64,000 bases of DNA from Merdibacter sp965119685 (GCA_965119685.1 OZ221971.1:2356001-2420000), one strand, 5' to 3'; counted from the first letter of the stretch, positions 17,560-25,761 are shown. Program-made: numbers and translations. The notes: generated by a model not told the origin, from the sequence alone.

Positions 17560-18442
17560 GCTTTTCACCTCGCCTCATCGCTTTGCGAAGCCCAAAGAGC
17601 AGATCCGCTTCTCCAAGCAGCGCAAAGGACAGATTTAGGACGGGCACAAACAGCAGCGCGTACACAAGCAGAAGCATCCATCTGCGCACGCGGGTAAACG
17701 CCAAGGCGGCGAATGCGGTCAGCGCCCCGTAGACGATCGCCGCTATCAGCGCGCAAAGCGCCAGCGCCTGTAACAGCGATCGGATATCTACCTGTAATTC
17801 TATCACACTTTGTGCAAAATATAGAAGCCAAATCAACAGGATGCCTACGCCCAGCCAGCGCGGCGCGCGAATCTCGAGCAGATTTTTCATGCGGACGACG
17901 GGAATGTGCAGCTTCGCCAACAGCAGCTGGGCGAGCGCATGCACGCAAACCGTCTGCAAAAACGACAGCAGCAGCGTCACAGAGAGCACAAGCGCGCGAG
18001 CGTCCACTCCCCATAAAAAGCCCTGAAGCAGATCGCTGAGCATCGTCAGCTCCTCGTTGACATCATAGCCAAAGAGCGAAGCGAACACGAGCATCGTCAA
18101 CAGGTTGACGATCACGGTGATCGACAGCGTCAAAGCAAGCAGCAGTGCATTGTCCGTTTGACGATATACAAGAGCGCCGTATGCCACCCCTAACGCCAGC
18201 GCCCCCGCCAGATAACAAAGCGAGGTCCACGAAACGAGCATACAGGCGCAAAGCAAGGCGCTCAAAGCGCTCAGGCAGGCGGGACGAAGCCCATAGCGCG
18301 CCGCATAGACGAGCAATGGAAAGGCATACAGCCATGGAAACGCACTTTCGAGCAATAACGCGCTGACTCGATTTGCCAGCACGAGCAGTAACGTCAGCGC
18401 ACACATCAGCGCGCCTTCACTCAGCATCCGCACAGAACGCAA
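17537..18442 (-). CDS. YybS-family (DUF2232) multipass membrane protein
   Basis: A highly hydrophobic protein of about 300 residues with roughly eight membrane helices, sitting directly upstream of gdpP, the usual position of yybS. Its transport or energy-coupling role is unproven; the family resembles S components of ECF transporters. The start is uncertain. TTG at 18442 is chosen because GGGAGG lies 8 nt upstream, and an ATG at 18427 is the alternative. The end overlaps gdpP. Confidence 0.75.
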   Translation of the reverse strand: MRSVRMLSEGALMCALTLLLVLANRVSALLLESAFPWLYAFPLLVYAARYGLRPACLSALSALLCACMLVSWTSLCYLAGALALGVAYGALVYRQTDNALLLALTLSITVIVNLLTMLVFASLFGYDVNEELTMLSDLLQGFLWGVDARALVLSVTLLLSFLQTVCVHALAQLLLAKLHIPVVRMKNLLEIRAPRWLGVGILLIWLLYFAQSVIELQVDIRSLLQALALCALIAAIVYGALTAFAALAFTRVRRWMLLLVYALLFVPVLNLSFALLGEADLLFGLRKAMRRGEKHGTFGKS

Positions 18443-18548
18443 CGCACACACCTCCCATGAAACAAAAGCCAATTATCACCTTTCCTGTATCAAGCCATCC
18501 CGGGATCATCTTTGCGCAATACGGCAAACGAATGGGCAAACGATACAA

Positions 18549-18572
18549 CAAAGGTCCCCGCAGGGGGACCTC
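18549..18572 (-). terminator. Terminator of the rpsF-ssb-rpsR operon
   Basis: GGTCCCC (18553-18559) pairs with GGGGACC (18564-18570) around a 4-nt loop; on the minus strand TTTGTTGT follows. It is 5 bp after the rpsR stop. The U-tract is short, so some read-through into yybS-gdpP is possible. Confidence 0.65.
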
Positions 18573-18577
18573 ATCCT

Positions 18578-18808
18578 TTACTCAGCTACGTAAGGCAGCA
18601 GCGCCATCTGACGTGCGCGCTTGATCGCAGTAGCCAGCATTCTCTGGTACTTCGCACGCGTTCCGGTCACACGTCTAGGAATGATCTTTCCGTTTGCGCT
18701 GATGAAACGCTTCAGCAGCTCAACGTCCTTGTAGTCGATGTATTCAATTTTGTTCTTCGTAAAGTAGCAGACTTTTCTGCGTCCCATACGCTGTTTCTTG
18801 AATGCCAT
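18578..18808 (-). CDS. rpsR: 30S ribosomal protein bS18
   Basis: Small-subunit protein that pairs with bS6 on 16S rRNA. The 76 residues include CYFTKNKIEYIDYKDVELLKRFI and KIIPRRVTGTRAKYQR, the bS18 signature, and length matches the family. It is the last gene of rpsF-ssb-rpsR, 14 bp after ssb, and its product is expected to help regulate the operon with bS6. Confidence 0.98.
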   Translation of the reverse strand: MAFKKQRMGRRKVCYFTKNKIEYIDYKDVELLKRFISANGKIIPRRVTGTRAKYQRMLATAIKRARQMALLPYVAE

Positions 18809-18822
18809 AGGAATCTCCTTTC

Positions 18823-19344
18823 TTAAAATGGTAAATCATCACTTGCGATGTCGAGCGTATCGCCCGCATCGAAATCATTGGAGAAAGAATCGGTGTTCAC
18901 ATCATTGTTCGCAAAGCCACCGACATTTGCCGCATAGCCGCCGCTAGGCGCGCCATACGCAGGCTGCTGATAGCTTGGCTGCTGGTAGTTAGGCTGCTGC
19001 ATATTGGCCGGCGCAGGACCTCCCGCACCCTTTGGCTCCAAGAACTGCACGCTGTCCGCAACGACCTCGGTCACATAGACGCGGCGGCCGTTGGCGTCGT
19101 CATAGTTGCGCGTCTGAATACGTCCCTCCACGCCGACGAGGGAGCCCTTATGCAGATACTGCGCCATCAGATCCGCCACCTTGTTCCAAGCGACGCAGCT
19201 GATGAAATCTGCATCCGGCTGTCCCTGCGACTTAAAACGCCGGTCACAGGCGACCGTAAAGGAAACGACCGATGCGCCGGAACCCGTCTTGCGCAGCTCC
19301 GGATCACGCGTCAGACGACCTACCAATACCACTCTGTTAATCAT
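18823..19344 (-). CDS. ssb: Single-stranded DNA-binding protein
   Basis: Coats single-stranded DNA in replication and repair. The 173-residue protein has an N-terminal OB fold (MINRVVLVGRLTRDPELR; VEGRIQTRNYDDANGRRVYVTEVVAD), a flexible Gln/Tyr/Pro/Ala-rich linker with repeated QQPSYQQP-like units, and the acidic C-terminal tail SDDLPF that recruits partner enzymes. It lies between the two ribosomal genes as in most Firmicutes. Confidence 0.98.
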   Translation of the reverse strand: MINRVVLVGRLTRDPELRKTGSGASVVSFTVACDRRFKSQGQPDADFISCVAWNKVADLMAQYLHKGSLVGVEGRIQTRNYDDANGRRVYVTEVVADSVQFLEPKGAGGPAPANMQQPNYQQPSYQQPAYGAPSGGYAANVGGFANNDVNTDSFSNDFDAGDTLDIASDDLPF

Positions 19345-19362
19345 CGTCTTTCCTCCCTGTGC

Positions 19363-19656
19363 TTACTTCTCATCCTGTGTTTTTAACACCATGTAACGAA
19401 CGACATTGTTGTTGATCCGCGCAATACGCTGGAATTCCTCGATTCCCTCGTTGTTAGCGGTCACGTTCAGCACCACATAGTAACCCTTGTTCATGTGGTC
19501 GATCTCATACGCGAACTCTTTCACACCCCACTCGTCGATTTTGTCGATGCTGCCCTTGTGATCCGTGATGATCGCATGCAGACGATCCATCAGGCTCTGG
19601 CGGTTAGCATCATCTAAGGATGCGTTCACGATGTACATGATCTCGTATTTTTTCAT
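19363..19656 (-). CDS. rpsF: 30S ribosomal protein bS6
   Basis: The 97-residue protein begins MKKYEIMYIVNASLDD and contains DEWGVKEFAYEIDHMNKGYYVVLN, typical of bS6. ATG 19656 is used because AGGAGGTG ends 6 nt before it; a GTG 9 bp upstream is not needed. It heads the rpsF-ssb-rpsR operon and is preceded by a leader able to fold into a three-way structure. Confidence 0.98.
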   Translation of the reverse strand: MKKYEIMYIVNASLDDANRQSLMDRLHAIITDHKGSIDKIDEWGVKEFAYEIDHMNKGYYVVLNVTANNEGIEEFQRIARINNNVVRYMVLKTQDEK

Positions 19657-19678
19657 TCTGTACACCTCCTCTTGGTCT

Positions 19679-19722
19679 AACGGCTTCCCTTTGGAAGCAA
19701 GGAACAGAAGTTTCTGTCCGTT
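19679..19722 (-). promoter_or_regulatory. Possible bS6:bS18 autoregulatory leader
   Basis: In the minus-strand leader AACGG (19722-19718) pairs with CCGTT (19683-19679). Inside are two hairpins, ACAGAA/TTCTGT (19717-19704) and GCTTCC/GGAAGC (19698-19683), giving a three-way junction just upstream of the ribosome site. A leader structure with a CCG element bound by bS6:bS18 is known upstream of rpsF in many bacteria; whether this is that motif is inference. Confidence 0.45.
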
Positions 19723-19727
19723 TTAAG

Positions 19728-19756
19728 ATTATAGCATCGTTTGCATGGGAAGTAAA
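19728..19756 (-). promoter_or_regulatory. Promoter of rpsF-ssb-rpsR
   Basis: Minus-strand TTTACT (19756-19751), a 17-bp spacer and TGCTATAAT giving an extended perfect -10 (19733-19728). Confidence 0.7.
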
Positions 19757-19895
19757 GCAAATATTACACATCTTTTCAGCGATGATCACACCGGCACAGC
19801 GGATGCCAGAAAGCGGCGGGCAAAGAAGCGATCACGATCTTTCCCCATTTATTCTCACTCCGTCTCTTTCCGATAAAATCCCCGTGACAGGGAAT

Positions 19896-19929
19896 GAAAA
19901 AAGAGGCTTTCATGGACAAAAGCCTCTTT
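19896..19929 (-). terminator. Terminator after the CPBP protease gene
   Basis: AAAGAGGCTTT (19900-19910) pairs with AAAGCCTCTTT (19918-19928) and is followed on the minus strand by a T-run. It lies about 45 bp past the stop of the CPBP gene. Confidence 0.8.
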
Positions 19930-19975
19930 GCTATCCTCAGTGATGAGCATGCACAGATCGGTTTTGACAGTTTCC

Positions 19976-20662
19976 TCACATCAGCAGATACGATACGAGA
20001 TTGTTGAGCGCATGCACGCCCGCGCTGGCTAAGATGCCGCCGTAGCGCTCATAATACCATGCGTTGAATAAACCGATGCCGCCGTAGACGATGATATAGA
20101 CGAGATCCGTGTACTGCCCGATGAACAAAGAGTCCATCACATGAATGCCGCCAAAGGCAAACGCGCTGACAAGCGCCGAAGGCCAAAAGCCGAAGTGATT
20201 TCGGCAAAAGGCGAAGATACCCCCGCGAAAGACGCTCTCCTCCACCATCGGCGCAAAGACGAGTACCGAATACAGCATAAACAGCGGTGCAGCGGCGACG
20301 TTAGCGCGGATGACCTCCTGATTGGCGCTGTCCGTCTGCGAGCTGAGCCATGCGCACAGCATGCTTAAAAGAACGTTGAGCAGCAGCACCTGCACACAAC
20401 CCCAGACGATGCGCAGCCCCCACAACCAACCCGCTTTTTTCACTGCTTCAAACGAGCGTTTCCACTCACCCCGACTCAGCATGATGGCGGCAATGATCAG
20501 CAGCAGATAACAGAAAGCGAGGACGCCCACGTTGATATAGCGAGCCTGCGGGTCAAGCCACAGCGTCAGCCATGCCGCAAGCTTGGGCGTCAGCCACAGA
20601 TAGCCGCCAAAATACAGCACCAGCAGTCCCGCTAAGCGCCAGGCGTTCATTTTTGTTCTCAT
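19976..20662 (-). CDS. CPBP-family intramembrane metalloprotease
   Basis: A membrane protein of about 228 residues with some seven hydrophobic helices. It carries the CPBP (Abi, CAAX-processing-like) motifs: the glutamate pair PMVEESVFRGG (EExxxR), FAFGGIH with the second-motif histidine, and a final VHALNN histidine. Members cleave membrane proteins or peptides and are often linked to bacteriocin immunity. No bacteriocin gene is visible nearby. ATG 20662 follows GGAGAGGAG at proper spacing; a start 24 bp upstream is less suitable. Confidence 0.85.
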   Translation of the reverse strand: MRTKMNAWRLAGLLVLYFGGYLWLTPKLAAWLTLWLDPQARYINVGVLAFCYLLLIIAAIMLSRGEWKRSFEAVKKAGWLWGLRIVWGCVQVLLLNVLLSMLCAWLSSQTDSANQEVIRANVAAAPLFMLYSVLVFAPMVEESVFRGGIFAFCRNHFGFWPSALVSAFAFGGIHVMDSLFIGQYTDLVYIIVYGGIGLFNAWYYERYGGILASAGVHALNNLVSYLLM

Positions 20663-20687
20663 AAATGTGCTCCTCTCCTTGTTCATC

Positions 20688-20831
20688 TTATGTCGTCATC
20701 AGCCGCTTATGCCTGCAAGACGCGGCGATCAGCTCCTCCCCGCTTGGACAGCGTTCATCGACCAGCCGATAGGAGCAGCCCTCGCTTTGCGCTATCGCCC
20801 CTTTCCTACAAGCTGTGAACGCTGCAGACAT
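20688..20831 (-). CDS. Doubtful 47-residue reading frame
   Basis: A short minus-strand frame ends 26 bp before the CPBP start. The product has four cysteines and no recognisable fold, and no clear ribosome site precedes the ATG. It could be a small protein in the same transcript or chance. Confidence 0.2.
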   Translation of the reverse strand: MSAAFTACRKGAIAQSEGCSYRLVDERCPSGEELIAASCRHKRLMTT

Positions 20832-21004
20832 TCCTGCACGAGTATATTTCCTTTATGATACTGTCATTTGTTCACAAAATGCAAGAAAACCTCGGTATTT
20901 TCATCAGATGTTCAAACACATGCCTTTGTACAGATACCAAAACATCTCCTCCACCACCTTTGTCCCCTCTTTGCCTCACCCTTTGCGATCACAGCCAACC
21001 CCCG
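20832..21004. other. Intergenic region, nothing supported
   Basis: AT-rich near 20850-20880, where minus-strand elements for the CPBP transcript might lie. No gene or repeat is visible. Confidence 0.4.
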
Positions 21005-21030
21005 TACAAAAAAGGCGGAGATTCTCCGCC
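21005..21030 (-). terminator. Terminator after the GH1 remnant and thioredoxin-reductase-like gene
   Basis: GGCGGAGA/TTCTCCGCC hairpin (21014-21030) followed on the minus strand by TTTTTTGT. It lies 11 bp after the GH1-remnant stop. Confidence 0.85.
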
Positions 21031-21040
21031 TGATGGATGA

Positions 21041-21175
21041 TTAGCTCAAATCTGTGCCGTTGGTTGCGATCACCTTTTGATACCAGTAGAAGCTGTCTTT
21101 TTTATAACGCTGAAACGTGCCGTTTCCCTCATCGTCCACATCGCCATAGAGAAAGCCATAACGTTTGCTCACAAG
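21041..21175 (-). pseudogene. C-terminal fragment of a GH1 6-phospho-beta-glucosidase
   Basis: About 44 codons read KRYGFLYGDVDDEGNGT...RYKKDSFYWYQKVIATNG, the unmistakable C terminus of GH1 phospho-beta-glucosidases (BglA/AscB type), which split PTS-imported beta-glucosides. It ends with TAA at 21041 and a terminator. The upstream 98% of the gene is absent: the frame passes directly into the 3' end of the neighbouring flavoprotein gene, overlapping its stop. This suggests a deletion that fused the two loci, leaving the tail and terminator of the lost gene. Confidence 0.85.
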
Positions 21176-22092
21176 CCTTTCTTTCGCAGATAGTGCGCCG
21201 CATTCTGCGCGGCGATCGCGCCGTCGCTGCATGCGGTCACCACCTGCCGCAGATCCTTCACGTTGCAGTCCCCGGCGCCGTAAATTCCCTCGATCGCCGT
21301 TTCCATGCTCGCGTTGACGAGAATGTAGCCCTGATGATTCAGGATGCCCAGATCCTTTAAAAAATCAGTGTGCGGGTCTAAGCCGATATACTCGAACACG
21401 CCGGCGCAGGGAATGACTTGTTCCTCGCCGCTTTTGGTATCCAGCGTGCGCACGCCGCAAAGCGTATCCTCTCCCTCAAAGCCCAAAATGCGCTGATAGG
21501 TACAAATACGCACGTTTTCCTTGCTTTTCAGCTGACGGATCGCCGTCTCATCCGCTGTCAGATCATAGTCGGTAAGCATGGTTAAGCTATTGACGATATT
21601 GCTTAAAAACAGCGATTCTTTCACTCCGGAGCTGCCGCCGCCGATGACGACGACATCCTTGCCCGCATACTGCGCACCGTCACAGATCGCACACCAGCTG
21701 ATCCCCCTGCGGGAAAACTGCTCCTCCTTTGCGACATGCAGCGATTTGGGCGTCGTACCGATCGCCAGGATAATGCTGCGGCTTTCATAAGGCTCGCTTT
21801 CCCCTTCCATATACACGCGGTGATACGGGTCGCCCGTTTCGATCCTCACCACCCGTTTCTTCTCAAAAGGCACCTTGAGCTGACGGGTGTGCTGAAACAT
21901 GCGATACCCCAGCGCCGATCCGCTGATCGATCCGACGCCGATATAATTCTGCACCTCGTTGGTGCTGTTGATCTGCCCGCCCGGCTCGCCGAAATCCACC
22001 ATCAGCGTACGCAGCTCTCCGCGCGCCGCATACACCGCTGCGCTCATACCGGCAGGACCGGCGCCGACGATGATAACATCATACTGTTTCAT
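21169..22092 (-). CDS. Thioredoxin-reductase-like flavoprotein lacking canonical NADPH motifs
   Basis: A 307-residue FAD protein with GAGPAGMSAAVYAAR (FAD dinucleotide motif, about 9-23), the redox pair CAIC in SWCAICDG (about 134-137), and the C-terminal FAD motif GIYGAGDCN. The second nucleotide motif reads GGGSSGVKES rather than GGGDSAxEEA, and the HRRxxxR NADPH-phosphate clamp is missing (LTDYDLTADE in its place). It may be a ferredoxin-dependent flavin thioredoxin reductase as known in clostridia, or use another donor. Its 3' end is fused to a GH1 remnant. Confidence 0.85.
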   Translation of the reverse strand: MKQYDVIIVGAGPAGMSAAVYAARGELRTLMVDFGEPGGQINSTNEVQNYIGVGSISGSALGYRMFQHTRQLKVPFEKKRVVRIETGDPYHRVYMEGESEPYESRSIILAIGTTPKSLHVAKEEQFSRRGISWCAICDGAQYAGKDVVVIGGGSSGVKESLFLSNIVNSLTMLTDYDLTADETAIRQLKSKENVRICTYQRILGFEGEDTLCGVRTLDTKSGEEQVIPCAGVFEYIGLDPHTDFLKDLGILNHQGYILVNASMETAIEGIYGAGDCNVKDLRQVVTACSDGAIAAQNAAHYLRKKGL

Positions 22093-22175
22093 GCTCTTAC
22101 CTCCATGATCTGCTGTGATTAGGGTTTCCTATTGCTTTTCTTTATATTTATCATACCATTTCCAGCTATCCTCTT

Positions 22176-22748
22176 TCAATGCTTTCGCACGCTTCCCTGC
22201 CGATGAACGCCTTTCTTTTTCAGCAGGGAGACATGCAGGGGACGATGGCGGTACACCAGATGATAAAACAAAAACAGCCATACGCCCAGCACCAGCGCAT
22301 ACGCCGCATACGAGCGAAACGGCAAAGCGCCTTTCGAAATTCCTTCACCGGCATGCTGCGCCATCACACTGTTGACCCCCTGTGCCATCTCCAGCGTTTC
22401 TTCATGGAGATAATTGGGATTGCGAATCTCGATATACGCCTTCTTCGCCTCTAACAGCGATACCTGTACCATCACCCCATCGGCATATAGATATACCGCT
22501 AACGGCTCCTCGATCGCTACGGCGTCATCCACCTCAAAGCTGACCGTTTTTGCCTCCTGCAGCAGCGCGCAGGTATCCTTCCAGCCATCCTCCTCGACAT
22601 AGCCGACATTGAACAGTTCCGCCGTGAACGTCGTATTTTCATAAGACATCGTAATACCCGATGCGTCACAGCCCTTCACCTGCACCTCATACGTCTGCCC
22701 ATGCAAAAAAGGAAGCAGCGCCGCCAATAAAACAAGCATCCATTTCAT
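22176..22748 (-). CDS. Membrane-anchored protein with a degenerate SNase-like domain
   Basis: The 190 residues start with a signal-like segment (KWMLVLLAALLPFLHG), followed by an extracellular domain of about 100 residues and a late membrane helix (AAYALVLGVWLFLFYHLVY) with a basic cytoplasmic tail. The domain pattern (AELFNVGYV; EEPLAVYLYADGVMVQVSLLEAKKAYIEI) resembles the staphylococcal-nuclease fold, but no catalytic arginine/aspartate set is clear, so it is probably not a nuclease. ATG 22748 follows AGGTGA. It lies between the flavoprotein and whiA. Confidence 0.6.
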   Translation of the reverse strand: MKWMLVLLAALLPFLHGQTYEVQVKGCDASGITMSYENTTFTAELFNVGYVEEDGWKDTCALLQEAKTVSFEVDDAVAIEEPLAVYLYADGVMVQVSLLEAKKAYIEIRNPNYLHEETLEMAQGVNSVMAQHAGEGISKGALPFRSYAAYALVLGVWLFLFYHLVYRHRPLHVSLLKKKGVHRQGSVRKH

Positions 22749-22799
22749 GAATATCACCTGTTTCTATTGTTCACTGCTTCCTTTGTTTTATTCATTCGC

Positions 22800-23750
22800 C
22801 TATTCGCTTTGCGTATGGGCGCGCAGCTGATCGGCCATCTCGCGCAGCTTGGCTAAGCGATGCTTCATCCCGGACTTGCTGATGACCTCGCCATAGCGCT
22901 CATAGCACAGATCGCACAGCTCATTCATGCTCGCTTCCGGATGCTCTTTGCGCACCTCGATCACATGCTGCAGCTTGGGAGAGAGCGAATCAAGCGCGCG
23001 GTAGTTCAAAATCCATTCGATGTCCTCTATCTGACGGCGGGCTGCCGACAGGCTCTTCATCTCATTGGCGAGCTCACAGTTGTCCAAGCGTGTCAAAGAA
23101 TTGAGGAAATCGCGCTGAATGCGGTTGTCCTCAAACTCAAAGAGCGCCTCGTTCGCCTTGCAGAGCCGCAGAAAGTCGGCGATTTTATCGCTGGCTTTCA
23201 GATAGACGACGTATTGGTTGCGGCGCTTGATGACCTTGGCGGGCAGATGGAAGCGCTGCATCAGCCGGCATAAAAACTTGACCAAGCTCTCCTCCCCGCT
23301 GCTGATCTCAAGATGATAATTCGTCGTCTGCGGGGCATTCACACTGCCGCCGGCCAAAAAGGCGCCGGCCAAATAGCTCTGCGCGCAGCATTCCCGGCGC
23401 AGCAGACGGGCGGGGATGTGCGTCTGTAAGCCCTGCGGGGTATAGATGCCCAGATCGCGCAGGATCTCCAAGGCATGCGTATTCACGCGGATGACATAGA
23501 TATTGTTCTTCTTTAAACGGATCTTGCGCAATACCGAAAGCTGGGGCTGGATGTGATAAAACTCCTTGAGCAGCTTCCAGATGTGCTTTGCCGTATTCGC
23601 ATGCTCGCTTTGAATGGTGATGTGCATGCCCTGCGCGGTGATGTTCATCGTGGAACACATCTGAATCAAGGCGGCTAGCTGCACCTTGCGGCAGCACTCC
23701 TTCCAATCCGCATTACAGATCTGGTTTTTGACTTCGGCGGTAAACGACAT
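22800..23750 (-). CDS. whiA: WhiA-family DNA-binding protein
   Basis: Homologue of the sporulation/division regulator WhiA. The 316 residues comprise an N-terminal LAGLIDADG-like domain (SYLAGAFLAGGSVNAP, about residue 120) and a C-terminal helix-turn-helix (EASMNELCDLCYERYGEVISKSGMKHRL). In firmicutes it affects chromosome segregation and division. ATG 23750 is preferred because GAGGGG lies 7 nt upstream. It is the third gene of the conserved rapZ-yvcK-whiA operon. Confidence 0.96.
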   Translation of the reverse strand: MSFTAEVKNQICNADWKECCRKVQLAALIQMCSTMNITAQGMHITIQSEHANTAKHIWKLLKEFYHIQPQLSVLRKIRLKKNNIYVIRVNTHALEILRDLGIYTPQGLQTHIPARLLRRECCAQSYLAGAFLAGGSVNAPQTTNYHLEISSGEESLVKFLCRLMQRFHLPAKVIKRRNQYVVYLKASDKIADFLRLCKANEALFEFEDNRIQRDFLNSLTRLDNCELANEMKSLSAARRQIEDIEWILNYRALDSLSPKLQHVIEVRKEHPEASMNELCDLCYERYGEVISKSGMKHRLAKLREMADQLRAHTQSE

Positions 23751-23783
23751 GGCACAACCCCTCACATTCTCTTTGTTTCTTCC

Positions 23784-24722
23784 TTATGGCATGCGCAGGA
23801 TTTCCTCTACGACTGCCTTGACCTTTTGTGAATCATGACGGATCAGCGCATTGTCCATGTTCATGAGATCACGCTGTAACACCAGATAAGGGTGGCGCTG
23901 TTCTGCAAGCAGAATCGGTGCGCTGCCCATCGCGCTGTATTTGTCCAACATCTCCTTAGAGAAGGTGTTGTTATTGGTGACGACGATGTCGACGGCATCC
24001 GCGTACGCATGATGCAAAATCGCATTGACGTGATCCTCCACCGAGTAGTTGTCGGTTTCCCCCGGCTGGCTCATCGCATTGCAGAAATACACCTTGCGGC
24101 AAGGGTTGGCGATCAGCTCGTTTCGAATCTCGTCGATGATGAGGTTGGGCATGATGCTGGTGTACAGCGAACCGATGCCATAGATGATGAGGTCTGCCTC
24201 GCGGATGGCTTCCAGCGATTCCTTGGTCGCCTTGATGTCGCGCTGATAGAAGACGCGGTCGATGTGGTTGCGGAATTTAGGGATGTTGTCCTCTCCGCGC
24301 ACGATCGTGCCATCCTCCATGATGGCAAACAGGGTGACAACCTCCAGCGTGGAGGGAATGATTTTTCCCTTGACCTTCAGCACGCGGGAGAAAGTGCGGA
24401 TGGCTTCCATGAAGCTGCCGCTCGTCTGGGAGAGCGCCAGCAAAAGCAGGTTGCCTAAGTTGTGACCGGCGATATCGCCCTCTCCGTCAAAGCGATAGTT
24501 CATCAGCTCGGTGAAGAAGCCCTCCTCCTCGGCCATCGCGCACATGACGTGGCGAACGTCTCCCATGGCGGGAATCTGGTAGCTGTCGCGGATGCGCCCG
24601 GTACTGCCGCCGTCGTCAGCCACGGTGACGATCGCGGATAACCGGATGTCGTCGATGTGTTTCATTCCTCTCAGCATGACGGATAAGCCGGTGCCCCCGC
24701 CGATGATGACTACGTTTTTCAT
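23784..24722 (-). CDS. yvcK: YvcK/CofD-like protein
   Basis: UDP-sugar-binding protein needed for cell shape and gluconeogenic growth in bacilli; it resembles CofD transferases without proven catalysis. The 312 residues start VVIIGGGTGLSVMLRGMK and contain TVADDGGSTGRIRDSY, GHNLGNLLLLAL and SLYTSIMPNL, all family hallmarks. The ATG lies 3 bp past the rapZ stop. Confidence 0.97.
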   Translation of the reverse strand: MKNVVIIGGGTGLSVMLRGMKHIDDIRLSAIVTVADDGGSTGRIRDSYQIPAMGDVRHVMCAMAEEEGFFTELMNYRFDGEGDIAGHNLGNLLLLALSQTSGSFMEAIRTFSRVLKVKGKIIPSTLEVVTLFAIMEDGTIVRGEDNIPKFRNHIDRVFYQRDIKATKESLEAIREADLIIYGIGSLYTSIMPNLIIDEIRNELIANPCRKVYFCNAMSQPGETDNYSVEDHVNAILHHAYADAVDIVVTNNNTFSKEMLDKYSAMGSAPILLAEQRHPYLVLQRDLMNMDNALIRHDSQKVKAVVEEILRMP

Positions 24723-24725
24723 TTG

Positions 24726-25583
24726 CTACACCTCACAGTCGCGATGGGAGAGAAAGCACTGATAACGATCCTTGTAGAGCCCGTAGAGCCAGTTGGCGAT
24801 CGTCACGCTGCGGTGATGTCCGCCCGTACAGCCGATGGCAATCGTCAGATGGCTGCGCTTTTGCTTGGCGTACTGTTCTAGCACATAGTCCAGATACGCA
24901 TGCAGACGCTGACAGAACTCCTTGGTCTCGTCAAACTTCATCACATAGTCGTAAACAGCCGCGTCATTGCCCGTCTTTTCCTTCAATTCGTCGATATAGT
25001 AAGGGTTTGGCAGAAAGCGCACATCGCTGACGATGTCGGCGTCGATCGGCAAGCCGTGCTTAAAGCCAAAGGACATAAAGCTGATCGTAAACTCCGGCTT
25101 CACCTTAAAGGAGAGGCGGGAGAAGAGGATGTTGCGCAGCTCTTGCAGACTCAGCTTTGTCGTATCGATGTGCAGGATCGCCCGCTCATTGAGCCGGTGA
25201 AAGAGATCGCGCTCCACCTCGATCGCCTCCTCCAGCGTATTCGCCATCGAAAACAGCAGCATCGGATGATGGCGGCGGGTGAAGCGGTAGCGCAGCAGCA
25301 GCTCCTCGTTGCTGGCGTCGAGAAAGACGACGTTGACCGTCATATCGATGTTTTCAAAGTAATTGAGAAACTGCAGATAATCCACCGCATTGGTCGCCAG
25401 CGCAATGTTGTCGTAACGCTTATCATCCTGCTCATTGATGAGATGACCCAAAGAGGAGAGCAGCTGCACCGGAAAGTTATCGATGCAGTGATAGCCCATA
25501 TCCTCCAATATGTTCATGGCGCTCGTCTTGCCCGCGCCGCTCATGCCGGTAATCAGCACGATGTTCTTTTTCGCCTCGCTCAT
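24726..25583 (-). CDS. rapZ: RapZ/YvcJ-family nucleotide-binding protein
   Basis: P-loop protein; in enterics it is the RNase adaptor controlling GlcN6P synthase, in firmicutes a GTP-hydrolysing regulator. The 285 residues begin with Walker A GMSGAGKTSA and carry SFGFKHGLPIDADIVSDVRFLPNP and the C-terminal IGCTGGHHRSV signature. ATG 25583 follows GGGGG. First gene of the rapZ-yvcK-whiA operon. Confidence 0.97.
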   Translation of the reverse strand: MSEAKKNIVLITGMSGAGKTSAMNILEDMGYHCIDNFPVQLLSSLGHLINEQDDKRYDNIALATNAVDYLQFLNYFENIDMTVNVVFLDASNEELLLRYRFTRRHHPMLLFSMANTLEEAIEVERDLFHRLNERAILHIDTTKLSLQELRNILFSRLSFKVKPEFTISFMSFGFKHGLPIDADIVSDVRFLPNPYYIDELKEKTGNDAAVYDYVMKFDETKEFCQRLHAYLDYVLEQYAKQKRSHLTIAIGCTGGHHRSVTIANWLYGLYKDRYQCFLSHRDCEV

Positions 25584-25620
25584 GGTGATCCCCCATTTCT
25601 TCTCGATTATTTTCTATTGT

Positions 25621-25649
25621 ATCATAAAGCAAAAGCAAAGAAATAACAA
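25621..25649 (-). promoter_or_regulatory. Probable promoter of rapZ-yvcK-whiA
   Basis: Minus-strand TTGTTA (25649-25644) and TATGAT (25626-25621) with a 17-bp spacer, about 40 bp before the rapZ ATG. Confidence 0.5.
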
Positions 25650-25690
25650 GCGTCCTTTCATCGGTGTACGCATTTTTTGAGACGGTGAAC

Positions 25691-25761
25691 AGGGGATTTG
25701 CAAAAAGAGGGGACATGACCTCTTTCACCGCACAAAGGCGGTGTAAAAAAGGCAATCCCCT
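25691..25761. other. Structured element: potential three-way-junction RNA
   Basis: Closing stem AGGGGATT (25691-25698, extended by GC) pairs with AATCCCCT (25754-25761). Two internal hairpins, AGAGG/CCTCT (25706-25723) and CACCG/CGGTG (25726-25743), complete a clover-like fold. It sits in the 410-bp gap between the ClpC-like gene and rapZ. The strand used is not clear. The minus-strand reading has CCTCTTTTT and could act as terminator for the ClpC-like gene. Confidence 0.4.
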
